Shown: positions 19,782 to 31,327, counted from the first letter of the stretch. The stretch is DNA of 64,000 nucleotides from Betaproteobacteria bacterium HGW-Betaproteobacteria-1 (GCA_002842435.1 PHCX01000006.1:186001-250000), one strand, 5' to 3'. Translations and numbers: made by a program. The notes: a model not told the origin generated them from the sequence alone.

Positions 19782-20831
19782 TTACTTTTCTTTTTTTGTT
19801 GTATCAAATAGCGCGATCACTTGTTCCAACTGCTTTACTCTTTCTGATAACTCTCCCAGACGCCGTATATTAGCCGCCGTTCTCAACCACTGCTCATGCG
19901 CCTGAAATGGCATCAGTGCCGTGTAGGTGTCAGGCTTGGTGAGTGAGCGAGTAATCATGCTTCCGGGCGAAATCGTCACTCCGTCCGCGATATCCAGATG
20001 GCCCAGTATCATTGCTGCGCCGCCAATTTTACAGTGTTTACCTATACGAGCGCTGCCTGCGATACCAGTGCATCCGGCAATCACGGTATGTGCACCTATC
20101 CTGCAGTTATGGCCAATCTGGATCAGGTTGTCGAGTTTGACCCCCTGCTCTATGATCGTGTCATCCAGAGCACCTCGATCTATCGTCGTATTGGCGCCAA
20201 TCTCCACATCATCCTCGATGATGACCAGGCCGACCTGCGGGATCTTGACCCAGCGGCCATTCTCTTCGGCGTAACCAAATCCGTCCGCACCAATCACCGT
20301 CCCTGACGCTATGACACAATTCTTGCCGATCACACAGTCATGATAGATAACGACATTGGCGGCAATACGGCTATTGGCCTCGATACTGACCCCGGATTCA
20401 ATCACCGTACCTGCCCCGACCACCACATTATCCGCCAGTTTGGCATTTTTGCCGATAACAACATTGGCTTCAATCGTGCAGCTGGCAGCAATGCTGGCGG
20501 TTTTGTCTACGACGGCGCTTGAGGCTATGCCAGGCTCATAACGCAGTTCAGGGTTCATCAAGCTGGAAAGCCGGGCAAAATAGGCGTAGGGATTATCGGT
20601 GACAATTCTCGGCAGCGTTGTAGCTTCACGGCTGGCAGGATCGACGATGATCGCGCTGGCTCTGGTAGTGCTCAGTAAGGATAGATACTTGGATTTACTG
20701 ACAAAACTGATTTGCCCGGCCTGCGCATGTGCAAGTGAGGCCAGTCGGTACACTCGAATATCGGCATCGCCGACCAGCTCGCCACCCAACTCGGAAACGA
20801 TATCGCCGAGTGAAAATCCCTTGCTATCCAC
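19782..20831 (-). CDS. lpxD: UDP-3-O-acylglucosamine N-acyltransferase
   Basis: Third step of lipid A synthesis. It is 349 residues. An N-terminal domain (about 1-100) leads into hexapeptide repeats, with the catalytic histidine in [11 protein letters not shown] near 240. The C-terminal helix ends in [10 protein letters not shown]. The start is a GTG at 20831. The spacer just upstream has a short direct repeat (GACTCG twice). Confidence 0.96.
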   Translation of the reverse strand: MDSKGFSLGDIVSELGGELVGDADIRVYRLASLAHAQAGQISFVSKSKYLSLLSTTRASAIIVDPASREATTLPRIVTDNPYAYFARLSSLMNPELRYEPGIASSAVVDKTASIAASCTIEANVVIGKNAKLADNVVVGAGTVIESGVSIEANSRIAANVVIYHDCVIGKNCVIASGTVIGADGFGYAEENGRWVKIPQVGLVIIEDDVEIGANTTIDRGALDDTIIEQGVKLDNLIQIGHNCRIGAHTVIAGCTGIAGSARIGKHCKIGGAAMILGHLDIADGVTISPGSMITRSLTKPDTYTALMPFQAHEQWLRTAANIRRLGELSERVKQLEQVIALFDTTKKEK

Positions 20832-20852
20832 AGACTCGCAGACTCGTCAGCC

Positions 20853-21356
20853 TTATTTCTTGCCCAGTGCCTTCAGCACCTTGTCAGTGATATCGATTTT
20901 TTTGCTGGCAAATGCAACTCCGCCATAGACAATCAGATCATAGCCTTCAGTTTCAGCTACAGTGGTCACAGCCTTGTTGATGCGGTCCTGTAAGGTACCC
21001 AGCTCTTCATTCTTGCGCAGATTGATGTCCTCACGCAGTTCGCGCTGCTTGCGCTGAAAGTCGATCTTCAGATTGGAAACATCGCGTTCCTTGTTCTTGC
21101 GTTCGGTTTCAGAAATGGTCAGGCTGTCCTTGTCCAGTTGCGATTCAATGTCGCGAATCTGCTTCTGCAGGCGATCAAGTTCAGCTGTACGAGGACTGAA
21201 TTCCCGCTCCAGCTTTTTGCCGGTTTCAGCTGTCTGTGGCGCTTCCTGCAGAATCTTGTCAACCTGCACATAACCAATTTTCAGTTCTGCCGCAAGGGCT
21301 TGCGTACCGTAAATAAACAAACCGGCTACCAGCATTGATTTTAAAAACTTGTTCAA
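20853..21356 (-). CDS. skp: Periplasmic chaperone Skp/OmpH
   Basis: Carries unfolded outer-membrane proteins across the periplasm. I chose a TTG start at 21356 (167 residues), because AGGAG lies 7 nt upstream of it; a GTG at 21380 would place that Shine-Dalgarno inside the gene. A signal peptide ends at ALAAELKIGYV. A coiled-coil region rich in Lys, Glu, Arg and Gln (about 35-125) forms the tentacles. It lies between bamA and lpxD, the standard order. Confidence 0.92.
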   Translation of the reverse strand: MNKFLKSMLVAGLFIYGTQALAAELKIGYVQVDKILQEAPQTAETGKKLEREFSPRTAELDRLQKQIRDIESQLDKDSLTISETERKNKERDVSNLKIDFQRKQRELREDINLRKNEELGTLQDRINKAVTTVAETEGYDLIVYGGVAFASKKIDITDKVLKALGKK

Positions 21357-21403
21357 TTGATATCTCCTGATGTAAATCACAAATCTGATGTATTAAGTGG
21401 TTC

Positions 21404-23716
21404 CTAGAATTGCGATCCGAGCTGGAACTGCAATGTCTGTGTCTGGTCGCCATCCTTTTCGTTCAGTGCCTTGGCAAATACCAGCTTGATCGGACCGAAC
21501 GGCGAATACCAGCTGATGCCAAGACCTGTCGAGTAACGCATCTCATCCATGGTGATGGATTGCTCATCCGCATATACAGAACCAGCATCCAGGAATGTGC
21601 TGAGGCGCAACTGCTTGTTGTCTTTCATGCCCGGTATGGGGAAATACAGCTCTGCACTACCCAACAGGCGTTTTGTACCGCCGACAGCAAAGTCTTCGCC
21701 AGTCACCGGATCAATCTCACGTGGACCGATGGAGCTGGTTTCAAAGCCACGTACCGAGTTCACGCCGCCGACATAAAAATTCTTGAAAAATGGGAAATCC
21801 CGGTCTCCATAACTGTCAGCATACCCCATTTCACCGTTCAACATCAAAGTGACGTTATTGCTGACCGGCCAATACCAGGAATGTTTGTATTCCAGCTTGT
21901 AATATTCCAGGTCGAGTCCTGGCAAACCGATTTCTGTCGAGATTCTCTGATGCACACCGCTGTTCGGGAACAGGACATTGTCCCGCGTATCATGCGCCCA
22001 GCCCAGATTCAACATCAGACTGTTATTGCTACAGCCATTGTCGTTGACATTACCGCAATACAGCGCAAAGCGGCGCGGGCTTCTGCTATTCAACTCAACT
22101 TCAGTATTGTCGAATGTCAGACCGGCACTGACCGAGTCGCGTTCATTCAATGGCATGCCAAAACGGACGCCAACGCCATAAGATGAACTCTTGTAACTGG
22201 AAATGTCCAGATCCGTTGTATCCACATCACGTCTGTAGACATCAAAGCCCCGACTGATGCCATCCGGCGTAAAGTAAGGGTCGGTGTAGGACAGGGAATA
22301 GGTTGTATTGATATCACCGGTATTGACCTGTGCGCTGACACGGTTACCGGTACCCAGGAAGTTGTTCTGGTTGACGGTTACACCGAATATCACGCCCTCG
22401 GAACTTGATAAACCAGCGCCGAACTGTACGCTACCTGTCGATTTCTCCGTGACATTGATATTGATATCAACCTGATCCGTCGTACCAGGCACTGCTGGCG
22501 TCTCGACATTCACTTCGTCGAAGAACTGCAGGCGATCCAACCGTTGTTTCGAGCGGTTGATCTTGTCGGCGCCATACCAGGCAGACTCAAGCTGACGCAT
22601 CTCGCGCCGTAGCACTTCATCACGGGTACGTGTATTACCTGTCAAATTGATACGCCTGACATAAACGCGACGGCCCGGATCAATAAAGAAGGTGAAGCCT
22701 ACAGTGTAATTCTCCTTATCCACATTGGGCACGGCATTGACGTTGGCAAAAGCGTAACCGTCATTACCGAGGCGGTCGCTGATAGCCTTGCTGGATTCCG
22801 TCACTTTCTGGCGGTTGAAGAACTCACCCTGTTCCAGCGAAATGAGTGCAAGCGCCTCATCTTCCGGCAACAGGATTTCCCCTGCCATCTTGATTTCGCT
22901 CACCGTATATTTCTCGCCCTCGGTGATATTGACGGTGATATAGATATCACGCTTATCCGGGGTGATGGACACCTGGGTGGAGTCGACATTGAATTCCAGA
23001 TAACCCTGGTTCATGTAGAAAGAACGCAAGGCTTCAAGGTCGGCCGTCAGTTTCTGTTTGGAATACTGATCGTCCTTGCTCCACCAACTGAGCCAGTTGG
23101 GCGTCGTCAACTTGAACTGCTCGAGCAGGATTTCATCGTCGAAATCACGGTTGCCGACGATATTGATGTTACGGATCTTGGAAACCGCGCCTTCCTCGAT
23201 ATCGAAGCGTATCGCTACGCGGTTGCGCTCGAGCGGGCTGATAATGGTCTTGACCGTGGCTGCATACTTGCCTTGAGCCAGATACTGGCGCTTGATTTCC
23301 TGCTCGGCACGATCCAGCATTGCCCGGTCGAAAATCAGGCCTTCCGACAGGCCGATCTGTTTGAGGCCTTCCAGCATCTTGTCACTTGGGAACGACTTGT
23401 TGCCATTAAAACCGATCGAGGCAATCGCCGCACGTTCCTGCACAACGACGACCAGCACATTGTTATCAGCCTCGATGCGTACATCCTTGAAAAAGCCGGT
23501 GCCGTAGAGTGCCTTGATTGCCTGGGTGGCCTTGTCATCGTCCATGGTCTCACCGACCCGGACCGGCAGATAATTGAAGATGGTACCCGGTTCGGTACGC
23601 TGAATGCCCTCGACTCGTATATCCTGCACAACGAACGGTTCGATCGCCCACGCGCTACTGACGTAGGCACTAGCAAGCAAAGGCAAGATACGGTTGAGCT
23701 TGATCCTAAATCCCAT
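21404..23716 (-). CDS. bamA: Outer membrane protein assembly factor BamA
   Basis: Core of the BAM complex that inserts beta-barrel proteins. It is 770 residues: signal peptide (1-24), five POTRA domains to about 420, and a 16-strand barrel. The loop-6 motif VRGF lies in GGVNSVRGFETSSIG near 645. The protein ends in phenylalanine (QLGSQF), as barrels do. It follows rseP and precedes skp. Confidence 0.98.
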   Translation of the reverse strand: MGFRIKLNRILPLLASAYVSSAWAIEPFVVQDIRVEGIQRTEPGTIFNYLPVRVGETMDDDKATQAIKALYGTGFFKDVRIEADNNVLVVVVQERAAIASIGFNGNKSFPSDKMLEGLKQIGLSEGLIFDRAMLDRAEQEIKRQYLAQGKYAATVKTIISPLERNRVAIRFDIEEGAVSKIRNINIVGNRDFDDEILLEQFKLTTPNWLSWWSKDDQYSKQKLTADLEALRSFYMNQGYLEFNVDSTQVSITPDKRDIYITVNITEGEKYTVSEIKMAGEILLPEDEALALISLEQGEFFNRQKVTESSKAISDRLGNDGYAFANVNAVPNVDKENYTVGFTFFIDPGRRVYVRRINLTGNTRTRDEVLRREMRQLESAWYGADKINRSKQRLDRLQFFDEVNVETPAVPGTTDQVDININVTEKSTGSVQFGAGLSSSEGVIFGVTVNQNNFLGTGNRVSAQVNTGDINTTYSLSYTDPYFTPDGISRGFDVYRRDVDTTDLDISSYKSSSYGVGVRFGMPLNERDSVSAGLTFDNTEVELNSRSPRRFALYCGNVNDNGCSNNSLMLNLGWAHDTRDNVLFPNSGVHQRISTEIGLPGLDLEYYKLEYKHSWYWPVSNNVTLMLNGEMGYADSYGDRDFPFFKNFYVGGVNSVRGFETSSIGPREIDPVTGEDFAVGGTKRLLGSAELYFPIPGMKDNKQLRLSTFLDAGSVYADEQSITMDEMRYSTGLGISWYSPFGPIKLVFAKALNEKDGDQTQTLQFQLGSQF

Positions 23717-23721
23717 TAAGT

Positions 23722-25080
23722 TCAGCCTGTGAAAAATCTATTAATATCATTATAAAAAGCCAGAACCATCAACAGCCCCAGCAAGAACAACCCAACACGT
23801 TGCCCCGCTTCCATCACCGCTTCAGAAACGGGACTGCCCTTGAAAATTTCCACCATATAATACATCAAATGCCCGCCATCCAACACAGGCACGGGCAGCA
23901 GATTGAGCACACCGAGACTGATGCTGATTAACGCCAGGAATCCGATAAATGCCTTCCAGCCGATATGTGCGCTTTGTCCGGCATAGCTGGCGATGGTCAC
24001 AGGTCCGCTGACACCCTTCCATGAAACATCGCCGGTAATCATGCTGGCCAGCATCTTCAAGCTGAAAATGGATGTATCCCAGGTTTTGGCACTGGCTTTG
24101 GCAAACGACTCCAGAGGGCCATAGCGGACATTGACCAGCACTTCATCCAGCAAGGCATCATCCATGCGATTCATGGCACCGATACGGCCGATCTCGCCCC
24201 CCTCTTCCCGCGCTCTGTCCGGTGTAATGAGGAGATTTACCATTCGACCTTCTCGCTGCAGCTTAAGTTGAAGCTCCTGCTGCGGGTGTTGTCGAACAAT
24301 GGTGACAAAATGCTCCCAGTCCCTCACGGCCTCACTATTGACAGCGATTATCTCATCGCCATTTTGTAGCCCCGAGCGTGCTGCTGCCCCACTCTTGATC
24401 ATTTCGCCAATAATGGCTGGAACGACGGGTTGATATGGTTTCAGTCCCAGTTTTCCGAGAAAATCAGTTTCATAATCATCACGCCCGATGCTACTCAGAC
24501 TCAGATGGTGCAGTTGCAGATTGTTGGGCTGGCCCAGCGCTTCAATTTCTATAACTTCGGATTCAAGTGACTCCTGCAATAGTGCCCAGCGTACATCCTG
24601 CCAAGTGAAAGTGGCCGTGCCTGCGACCTTTTGTATGAGTTGTCCCGGTTTCATCCCAGCCTGGGCAGCCGGACTGTCGACCGGAATTTCGCCTAGCAGC
24701 GGCTTCATTCCCATGACGCCATGCATGAACAGCACCCAGTAAAGAAAAACGGCGAGCAGCAGATTGGCAGCCGGTCCGGCTGACACGATGGCAATGCGTT
24801 TCCACACAGACTGGCGGTTAAAGGCACGCGATAGGTCTTCGCTGGCGTCGACCGGGCCTTCACGTTCGTCCAGCATTTTGACGTAGCCGCCAAACGGCAA
24901 GGCAGCCAGCACAAATTCCGTTTTGTCCTTGCCGAAAGTTTTTCTGAACAGTGGCCGGCCAAAACCGATGGAAAAGCGCAGCACCTTGACGCCGCACCAG
25001 CGGGCCACCTGAAAATGACCATACTCATGAATGGCAATCAGCACGCTGAGCGTAAAAATAAATGCAGCAATGGTCAGCAT
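23722..25080 (-). CDS. rseP: Site-2 intramembrane metalloprotease RseP
   Basis: Cleaves membrane anti-sigma factors and signal-peptide remnants. It is 452 residues. The zinc motif HEYGH is at residues 18-22 in the first membrane helix, and LDGGHLMYY near 398 supplies the third ligand. Two PDZ domains lie between about residues 120 and 305 (SPAAQAGMKPGQLI and GAAARSGLQNGDEI). It starts directly against the dxr stop. Confidence 0.97.
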   Translation of the reverse strand: MLTIAAFIFTLSVLIAIHEYGHFQVARWCGVKVLRFSIGFGRPLFRKTFGKDKTEFVLAALPFGGYVKMLDEREGPVDASEDLSRAFNRQSVWKRIAIVSAGPAANLLLAVFLYWVLFMHGVMGMKPLLGEIPVDSPAAQAGMKPGQLIQKVAGTATFTWQDVRWALLQESLESEVIEIEALGQPNNLQLHHLSLSSIGRDDYETDFLGKLGLKPYQPVVPAIIGEMIKSGAAARSGLQNGDEIIAVNSEAVRDWEHFVTIVRQHPQQELQLKLQREGRMVNLLITPDRAREEGGEIGRIGAMNRMDDALLDEVLVNVRYGPLESFAKASAKTWDTSIFSLKMLASMITGDVSWKGVSGPVTIASYAGQSAHIGWKAFIGFLALISISLGVLNLLPVPVLDGGHLMYYMVEIFKGSPVSEAVMEAGQRVGLFLLGLLMVLAFYNDINRFFTG

Positions 25081-26265
25081 CTAGTGTTCGAACATCCAGT
25101 TTCTGGCCAGCTGACGCGCCTGCTGGTCTGCTTCGATCACGATTTCCAAGGTATCTGCAGCTTGCGATGTCATCCGGTTCATGACAGATTCAATCAGGAC
25201 AGGGATATCAACAAAACCGATTTTCCGGTTCAAAAACGCATCGACAGCGATTTCATTGGCAGCGTTCAAAATCGCCGGTGCTGTCCCACCCATATGTAGC
25301 GAATCAAAAGCCAGGCGCAAGCAAGGGAATTTGACTGAATCCGGCGCTTCGAAATCGAATCTGCCGATTTTGAACAAATCCAGACTCGAAACGCCGCTAT
25401 CCAGTCTTTCCGGGAAACCCAGTGCATAAGCTATCGGGGTGCGCATGTCCGGGTTGCCAAGCTGCGCCAGCACCGAACCGTCGATATATTCGACCATGGA
25501 GTGAATCACACTTTGCGGATGCACGACGACCTCAATCTGCTCGGGCCTTGCATTGAAAAGCCAATGCGCTTCGATAACCTCCAGACCCTTGTTCATCAGT
25601 GTGGCGGAATCTATGGTGATCTTTGGTCCCATGACCCAGTTGGGATGGTTCAATGCCTGTTCCGGCGTAACACTGGCCAGATCAGACAATGTAGCGTTGC
25701 GGAAAGGCCCGCCTGATGCGGTGAGCAGAATTTTGCGTATACCTGATGCGCCCAGATCCTTGCTGCGCTGTTCCGGCATTACCTGAAATATCGCGTTATG
25801 CTCGCTATCAATCGGCAGCAAGGTGGCACCACCCTGCTCGACTGCCTGCATGAACAGACTGCCGGACATGACCAGGGTTTCCTTGTTTGCCAGCAGGATG
25901 CGCTTGCCAGCCTTTGCCGCGGCAATCGAAGGCTTGAGGCCGGCAGCCCCGACGATCGCTGCCATGACGACGTCAACGTCCGCATGGGCACTTACGAACT
26001 CCAAGGCAGGCAGGCCGCAAAGCACTTCTGTATCGCAGTCGGCCTTTCCCAGACTGGTTTCCAGTCGTTCGGCTGCGGATTCATCAAGCACGACAGCATA
26101 GCGCGGATTGTATTGCAGACATTGCGCGTGCAGTTCCTCCGCCCGACTGTTGGCAGTCAATGCAAAGACACTGAATCGTTCGGGGTGACGTGCGATGACA
26201 TCGAGCGTCTGTTTGCCTATGGTGCCGGTAGCGCCGAGGATGGTGACTGAACTGCGCCTAGGCAT
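25081..26265 (-). CDS. dxr: 1-deoxy-D-xylulose 5-phosphate reductoisomerase
   Basis: Second enzyme of the MEP isoprenoid pathway. It is 394 residues. NADPH-binding [13 protein letters not shown] is near residue 11, [11 protein letters not shown] near 125 and DSEHNAIFQ near 152; the flexible loop and metal-binding residues are in place. It overlaps cdsA by 8 nt. Its product feeds undecaprenyl phosphate made by neighbouring uppS, and the hopanoid precursors made at 58-61 kb. Confidence 0.97.
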   Translation of the reverse strand: MPRRSSVTILGATGTIGKQTLDVIARHPERFSVFALTANSRAEELHAQCLQYNPRYAVVLDESAAERLETSLGKADCDTEVLCGLPALEFVSAHADVDVVMAAIVGAAGLKPSIAAAKAGKRILLANKETLVMSGSLFMQAVEQGGATLLPIDSEHNAIFQVMPEQRSKDLGASGIRKILLTASGGPFRNATLSDLASVTPEQALNHPNWVMGPKITIDSATLMNKGLEVIEAHWLFNARPEQIEVVVHPQSVIHSMVEYIDGSVLAQLGNPDMRTPIAYALGFPERLDSGVSSLDLFKIGRFDFEAPDSVKFPCLRLAFDSLHMGGTAPAILNAANEIAVDAFLNRKIGFVDIPVLIESVMNRMTSQAADTLEIVIEADQQARQLARNWMFEH

Positions 26266-27088
26266 ACAAGGACTCCAACACCAGAAAATAAGTAGGAAAA
26301 TAGATAAAGAACATGACCAGCGGCAGGCTGGAAGTCAATCCATCAATACGATCCAGCACACCACCATGACCGGGTAGCAGACATCCACTATCCTTGACGC
26401 CAGCCTGCCGCTTGACCAGGGATTCAAGCAGATCCCCCATGATGCTGAGCACGGTGATGCCGAATAACCCGATAATGACCCAGTAGGTCAATGACAGGCT
26501 GTAACAAAGAATTAACCCGTAGACCGTGACTGCCAGCCATGCCCCGAGCACACCTTCCCAGGTCTTGCCCGGACTGATCTGCGGCGCCAGCTTGTGTTTG
26601 CCGAAACGCTTGCCGGAAAAATAGGCGGCGCTATCGGCGATCCAGACAGCTGCCATGACCATCAGCAAAAGCCAGGGCGAAATACCGCGCATACTGACCA
26701 GCGCAAGCCAGGTAGGGAACAGGACAACGAAACCGATAATCGCAAGCAGTACGGACTGCCTGATGTTGAAGCGGAACATGAGCCAGATTGGAGCTGCCAG
26801 CAGCCAGAATAGCGTTGCAGCCAGAATGCTGTAAAACATCACCTGAGGTTGTAGTGTCTCCAAACCGATTTCATCGGCCAGCACGACGACAACTCCAATC
26901 AGCATGACAAGGCTGGTGTGGATATGCCGCCAAGGCTTGATCATGCCTGACATACCACTCCACTCCCAGAAAGCGATCGTAATGAAAGCCAGCATCAGCA
27001 ATGCCCAGTACAAATCCGGCAGCAGGAAAAGTGCTGCAAGAAAGCCTGCCGCAAGGACAATTGAAGTCAATATGCGCGCTTTAAGCAT
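26258..27088 (-). CDS. cdsA: Phosphatidate cytidylyltransferase
   Basis: Makes CDP-diacylglycerol, the branch point of phospholipid synthesis. It is 276 residues with about eight membrane helices. The C-terminal signature is split as [13 protein letters not shown] and [13 protein letters not shown], near residues 220-250. It overlaps dxr at its 3' end and uppS at its 5' end by 8 nt each. Confidence 0.97.
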   Translation of the reverse strand: MLKARILTSIVLAAGFLAALFLLPDLYWALLMLAFITIAFWEWSGMSGMIKPWRHIHTSLVMLIGVVVVLADEIGLETLQPQVMFYSILAATLFWLLAAPIWLMFRFNIRQSVLLAIIGFVVLFPTWLALVSMRGISPWLLLMVMAAVWIADSAAYFSGKRFGKHKLAPQISPGKTWEGVLGAWLAVTVYGLILCYSLSLTYWVIIGLFGITVLSIMGDLLESLVKRQAGVKDSGCLLPGHGGVLDRIDGLTSSLPLVMFFIYFPTYFLVLESLYA

Positions 27089-27863
27089 GCTTGCGGGTCT
27101 CTTTGTTTGAGGATGTTTCCGTCAGTTGCTCACTGGTGCGGCCGAATCTGCGTTCGCGGGCCTGATAGGACTTGATAGCCTGATTGAATGCCGCCTGATT
27201 GAAATCAGGCCATAATGTATCAGTAAAATAAAGTTCGGTATAAGCCAGCTGCCACAGAAGAAAATTGCTGATGCGTTTTTCTCCGCCAGTGCGAATGAAA
27301 AGATCGGGTTCTGGCGCATAATGCATGGCCAAATGGGCGACAAGGTCGTCTTCGGTATATTCACCGGACTTTTCAGGCACATGTTTGGTGAGGCGGTTCA
27401 TGGCCTGCATCAGATCCCATCTCCCGCCATAATTGGCGGCAATTGTGAGCGTCAACCCCGTGTTATCCCTGGTTAGCGCTTCCGCCTCATCAATTCGCGC
27501 ACAAAGCGTAGCATCGAACTGGCTGCGGTCACCAATGACAATCATGCGGATATTATTTTCATGCAGCTTGACGACTTCCTTGCCCAGAGCCTCAATGAAC
27601 AAGCCCATCAGGAAACTGACTTCCTCCGGCGGTCGGCGCCAGTTTTCACTACTGAAGGCAAACAGGGTCAGGAATTCAACGCCAAGGCTGGCAGAGGATT
27701 TGACCATCTCTCGCACAGTTTCCACGCCGCGCTTATGCCCGGCAACGCGTGGCAGGAAACGCTTGCGCGCCCAACGGCCATTGCCGTCCATGATGACGGC
27801 AATATGCCTTGGGACAGCACTGGCGACAGGGATAGCTTTAGTGGAGCTGCCGAATAATGCCAT
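27081..27863 (-). CDS. uppS: Undecaprenyl pyrophosphate synthase
   Basis: Cis-prenyltransferase that makes the C55 lipid carrier. It is 260 residues. The catalytic aspartate is in IMDGNGRWARKR near residue 26, and the C-terminal EPDLFIRTGGEKRISNFLLW region binds pyrophosphate. It lies between frr and cdsA. Confidence 0.97.
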   Translation of the reverse strand: MALFGSSTKAIPVASAVPRHIAVIMDGNGRWARKRFLPRVAGHKRGVETVREMVKSSASLGVEFLTLFAFSSENWRRPPEEVSFLMGLFIEALGKEVVKLHENNIRMIVIGDRSQFDATLCARIDEAEALTRDNTGLTLTIAANYGGRWDLMQAMNRLTKHVPEKSGEYTEDDLVAHLAMHYAPEPDLFIRTGGEKRISNFLLWQLAYTELYFTDTLWPDFNQAAFNQAIKSYQARERRFGRTSEQLTETSSNKETRKHA

Positions 27864-27912
27864 TAACGCTCCGAAACTGGATGATACACAGGTGAATTGA
27901 GCCGAACGAAGG

Positions 27913-28470
27913 CTAAACGGCCATCAGTTCGGCTTCCTTGGCTTGCAGCAGCTTGTCGACTTCCGTGACGAACTTGTCGGTCAGTCTCTGCACTTCGTCC
28001 TGCATGCGACGCTCATCGTCCTCGCTGATTTCCTTGTCCTTGGTCAGCTTCTTCAATGCGTCATTGGCATCACGTCTGACATTGCGTATGGCGACTTTTG
28101 CATTTTCACCTTCAGTGCGCACGATCTTGGTCATTTCCTTGCGACGCTCTTCTGTCAGCATCGGCATCGGCACACGTATCATGTCGCCGTTGGTGGCAGG
28201 ATTAAGGCCGAGGTCGCTATCGCGGATCGCCTTCTCAACCTTGCCCACCATATTCTTTTCATAGGGCTGCACATTCAGTGTTCTGGCATCGCCCAGATTG
28301 ACGCTGGCCACCTGATTGACGGCGACCATGGAACCGTAATACTCCACCATGACGTGATCCAGCAGGCCGGTATGTGCTCGGCCGGTACGGATCTTGGTCA
28401 AGTCCGTCTTCAATGATTCCAGCGATTTCTGCATCTTCAGTTCGGCAGTTTTTCTTACATCGTCCAGCAC
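27913..28470 (-). CDS. frr: Ribosome recycling factor
   Basis: Splits post-termination ribosomes together with EF-G. It is 185 residues from a GTG at 28470 that has a GGAGAAG ribosome-binding site. The sequence has the [29 protein letters not shown] and [10 protein letters not shown] motifs of the family. It follows pyrH in the standard pyrH-frr-uppS order. Confidence 0.98.
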   Translation of the reverse strand: MLDDVRKTAELKMQKSLESLKTDLTKIRTGRAHTGLLDHVMVEYYGSMVAVNQVASVNLGDARTLNVQPYEKNMVGKVEKAIRDSDLGLNPATNGDMIRVPMPMLTEERRKEMTKIVRTEGENAKVAIRNVRRDANDALKKLTKDKEISEDDERRMQDEVQRLTDKFVTEVDKLLQAKEAELMAV

Positions 28471-28506
28471 GTTCTTCTCCTTACATTTTCAATCGTATGC
28501 CAGGGG

Positions 28507-29247
28507 TTATGGCAATACTTTTGTACCTTCGTCTTCACCCATGACAACGCGCTTGAGTGCGCCCTGCTTGAATATGCTGAAGACGGAGATAGGCAGGTTC
28601 TGGTCCCGGCACAGGGTGAGTGCCGTGGCGTCCATGACCTTGAGATTCTTGATGATGGCTTCATCGAAGGTGATGGTCTTGTAGCGCATGGCATCCGGAT
28701 GCGTCTTCGGGTCGTCAGTATAGACGCCATCCACCTTAGTGGCCTTCAACACGATATCCACATTCATTTCCATGCCGCGCAAGGCAGCTGCAGTATCTGT
28801 CGTAAAGAACGGGTTGCCGGTACCTGCGCCGAAGATGACCACACGGCCCTCTTCCAGGTAGCGCATGGCCTTGCCACGAATGTAGGGCTCTGCGACCTGT
28901 TCGATATTGAGTGCGGATTGCACGCGCGCCTTGAGACCGACATGTCTCATGGCATCCTGCAGAGCCAGCGCATTCATGACTGTTGCCATCATGCCCATAT
29001 AATCAGCCGTGGCGCGGTCCATGCCTTCTGCTGCAGGCGCAATGCCGCGGAAGATGTTGCCGCCGCCAATGACGACTGCGACCTGCACACCGAGGCCGAC
29101 CACTTCCTTGATTTCTTCGACGATACGCGAGATGGTAGCGCGATTGATGCCATAGTTGTCATCGCCCATCAGGGCTTCGCCTGACAACTTGAGCAGAATG
29201 CGCTTATAGGCTGGAGCGCCTGATGAGATGTGAGATGAATCGGACAT
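28507..29247 (-). CDS. pyrH: UMP kinase
   Basis: Converts UMP to UDP; the bacterial type belongs to the amino-acid kinase fold. It is 246 residues. Motifs are [13 protein letters not shown] near 18, [11 protein letters not shown] near 56 and [16 protein letters not shown] near 140. An intrinsic terminator lies between tsf and this gene, so it probably has its own promoter in the 29248-29320 spacer. Confidence 0.97.
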   Translation of the reverse strand: MSDSSHISSGAPAYKRILLKLSGEALMGDDNYGINRATISRIVEEIKEVVGLGVQVAVVIGGGNIFRGIAPAAEGMDRATADYMGMMATVMNALALQDAMRHVGLKARVQSALNIEQVAEPYIRGKAMRYLEEGRVVIFGAGTGNPFFTTDTAAALRGMEMNVDIVLKATKVDGVYTDDPKTHPDAMRYKTITFDEAIIKNLKVMDATALTLCRDQNLPISVFSIFKQGALKRVVMGEDEGTKVLP

Positions 29248-29322
29248 ATCGCTCCTGTTATGTTGCAGTTCTAGAGAAATGTTCTTCTTATTCGTACTCA
29301 GGTTTTCCCGAGTCTGTTGTGC

Positions 29323-29365
29323 AAAAACGTTAACAGCACACTACAAGCCAGTGCCGCTAACGTTT
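29323..29365 (-). terminator. Terminator between tsf and pyrH
   Basis: Two 15-nt arms (29325-29339 and 29351-29365) pair with two mismatches around an 11-nt loop. On the minus strand the stem runs into five T residues (29327-29323). It probably ends the rpsB-tsf transcript. Confidence 0.7.
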
Positions 29366-29407
29366 CGCATTATGACATTTTTGCACAGCCAGCTGTGCGC
29401 CAAGTAA

Positions 29408-30286
29408 TTAAATCTTGGCGGCAGCAGCTACTTCCGCAGCAAAGTCAGTGACCTTCTTCTCGATGCCTTCACCGACCACATACATGGTGAATGCGGCGAT
29501 GCTGGCATTGTTGGCCTTGAGCAACTGCTCAATGGTCTGCTTGCCGGCAGGATCCTTGACGAAAACCTGATCCAGCAGCGCAACATCCTTGAGGAATTTC
29601 TGTACGGAGCCTTCGATCATCTTCGCCGCGAATTCAGGCTTGCCGGATTCGGCTGCTTTCTGTGTTGCGATTGAACGTTCTTTTTCGATCAGTTCGGCAG
29701 GTACGTCATCCCTGGACAGGGCAACCGGTTTGGAAGCCGCGATATGCATCGCGATATCCTTGGCCAACGCCTCTTCGCCACCAACCAGATCAACCACCAC
29801 ACCGATCTTGCCGCCGTGAATGTAGCTGGCCAGTTTGCCTTTTGCACTAAAATTGGCAAAACGACGGATCGTGATGTTCTCACCGATCTTGCCGATCAGC
29901 TGGGCACGTGCGTCCTCAATCACTTCATCGCCGATCTTCAGAGCGGACAGTGCGGCGACATCAGCAGGATTCTGGGTGGCGACAACGTCAGCCAGATTGC
30001 GCGTCAGGGCCAGGAAATCATCATTCTTGGCAACAAAGTCAGTTTCGCAATTGACTTCGACAATGGCGCCCTGCTTGCCATCAGCACTGACGTAAACACC
30101 AACAGTACCTTCAGCGGCAACACGTGCGGCAGCCTTGCTCAACTTGTTACCGAGGCGGGCACGCAGCAACTCTTCTGCCTTGGCCATATCGCCTTCAGCT
30201 TCAACCAGGACCTTCTTGCAGTCCATCATCGGCGCATCAGTGCGCTCACGCAGTTCTTTTACCATGCTGGCAGTAATTTCAGCCAT
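29408..30286 (-). CDS. tsf: Elongation factor Ts
   Basis: Guanine nucleotide exchange factor for EF-Tu. It is 292 residues. The N-terminal UBA-like domain includes [17 protein letters not shown], and the conserved core has [14 protein letters not shown] near 80. It follows rpsB after an intrinsic terminator that should only partly stop transcription. Confidence 0.98.
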   Translation of the reverse strand: MAEITASMVKELRERTDAPMMDCKKVLVEAEGDMAKAEELLRARLGNKLSKAAARVAAEGTVGVYVSADGKQGAIVEVNCETDFVAKNDDFLALTRNLADVVATQNPADVAALSALKIGDEVIEDARAQLIGKIGENITIRRFANFSAKGKLASYIHGGKIGVVVDLVGGEEALAKDIAMHIAASKPVALSRDDVPAELIEKERSIATQKAAESGKPEFAAKMIEGSVQKFLKDVALLDQVFVKDPAGKQTIEQLLKANNASIAAFTMYVVGEGIEKKVTDFAAEVAAAAKI

Positions 30287-30333
30287 GCTTTACTCCTAAT
30301 AAACTAATAATCTTGAATGAACGAGTCAGGCAT

Positions 30334-30358
30334 AAAAAAAGGGGCACAAGTGCCCCTT
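30334..30358 (-). terminator. Terminator between rpsB and tsf
   Basis: An almost loopless 8-9 bp stem (30339-30347 with 30350-30358) is followed on the minus strand by seven T residues (30340-30334). As in other bacteria, partial readthrough probably sets tsf below rpsB. Confidence 0.8.
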
Positions 30359-30368
30359 GATTCAAGGG

Positions 30369-31118
30369 TTATTCCGCTGCCGCTTCTTCGACTTCGACAA
30401 ACTCTTCTTCAGTGGCGGATTTCACGATCTCCGTGATTGCCTGGCTGCGACCTTCCAGTACCGCGTCAGCGATACCGCGAGCGTACAGTCGAATCGCGCG
30501 GCTGGAGTCGTCATTGCCTGGGATCACATAAGCAATACCGTCCGGGGAGTTGTTGGTGTCAACGACACCGATAACCGGGATGCCGAGCTTGGCAGCTTCA
30601 GTTACAGCACCACTTTCATGACCGACATCGATGATGAAGATGGCATCAGGCAAACCACCCATTTCCTTGATGCCGCCAATGGAGCGCTCGAGCTTTTCCA
30701 TTTCGCGCTTGAGGCCAAGTGCTTCCTTCTTGCCGAATTTTTCCATGCCGCCGTCCTGAAGCAGGGCTTCCAATTCATTGAGGCGCTTGATGGATTGCTT
30801 GACGGTCTTGAAGTTGGTCAGCATGCCGCCGAGCCAGCGGTGATTGACAAAGGAGCAACCAGCGCGCTGTGCTTCTTCCTTGACGATTTCACGAGCCTGG
30901 CGCTTGGTGCCGACGAACAGAATGCGACCCTTGTTTGCAGCAAGTTGACGCACATATTTCAGCGCATCTTCAAACATGGGCAGGGATTTTTCCAGATTGA
31001 CGATATGGATCTTGTTACGGTCACCGAAGATGAACGGTGCCATTTTTGGATTCCAATAACGGGTTTGATGGCCGAAGTGAACCCCGGCTTCCAGCATTTG
31101 ACGCATAGTTACGGACAT
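30369..31118 (-). CDS. rpsB: 30S ribosomal protein S2
   Basis: A 249-residue S2 protein. The N-terminal [20 protein letters not shown] and central [16 protein letters not shown] segments are diagnostic. The tail is acidic ([13 protein letters not shown]). It heads the rpsB-tsf unit and is divergent from map. Confidence 0.98.
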   Translation of the reverse strand: MSVTMRQMLEAGVHFGHQTRYWNPKMAPFIFGDRNKIHIVNLEKSLPMFEDALKYVRQLAANKGRILFVGTKRQAREIVKEEAQRAGCSFVNHRWLGGMLTNFKTVKQSIKRLNELEALLQDGGMEKFGKKEALGLKREMEKLERSIGGIKEMGGLPDAIFIIDVGHESGAVTEAAKLGIPVIGVVDTNNSPDGIAYVIPGNDDSSRAIRLYARGIADAVLEGRSQAITEIVKSATEEEFVEVEEAAAE

Positions 31119-31261
31119 AATAGTCTCCAGTAAGGGTTAATGCTTCCACACTCCCAACAACACCGGCCGAGCTGGATCTTGTCAGCTGAGACTGGCACCC
31201 TGTACGGGGAATGTGTGCAGATTTCCACCTGTCAGGATGATTCCTGCCAAATGGGTGCAGT

Positions 31262-31291
31262 ATGCTACCATAAGGACCTGTCTGGATTCAA
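31262..31291 (-). promoter_or_regulatory. Possible sigma-70 promoter for rpsB
   Basis: On the minus strand TTGAAT (31291-31286) and TAGCAT (31267-31262) are separated by 18 nt, each matching the -35 and -10 consensus at four of six positions. It would give a leader of about 135 nt before the S2 gene. That leader carries GCACCC and GGGTGC segments that can pair, which suits S2 autoregulation. This is a weak match judged by eye. Confidence 0.35.
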
Positions 31292-31327
31292 GGAAAATTA
31301 GGCTTTCGGAGCCACATCAAAGGCATT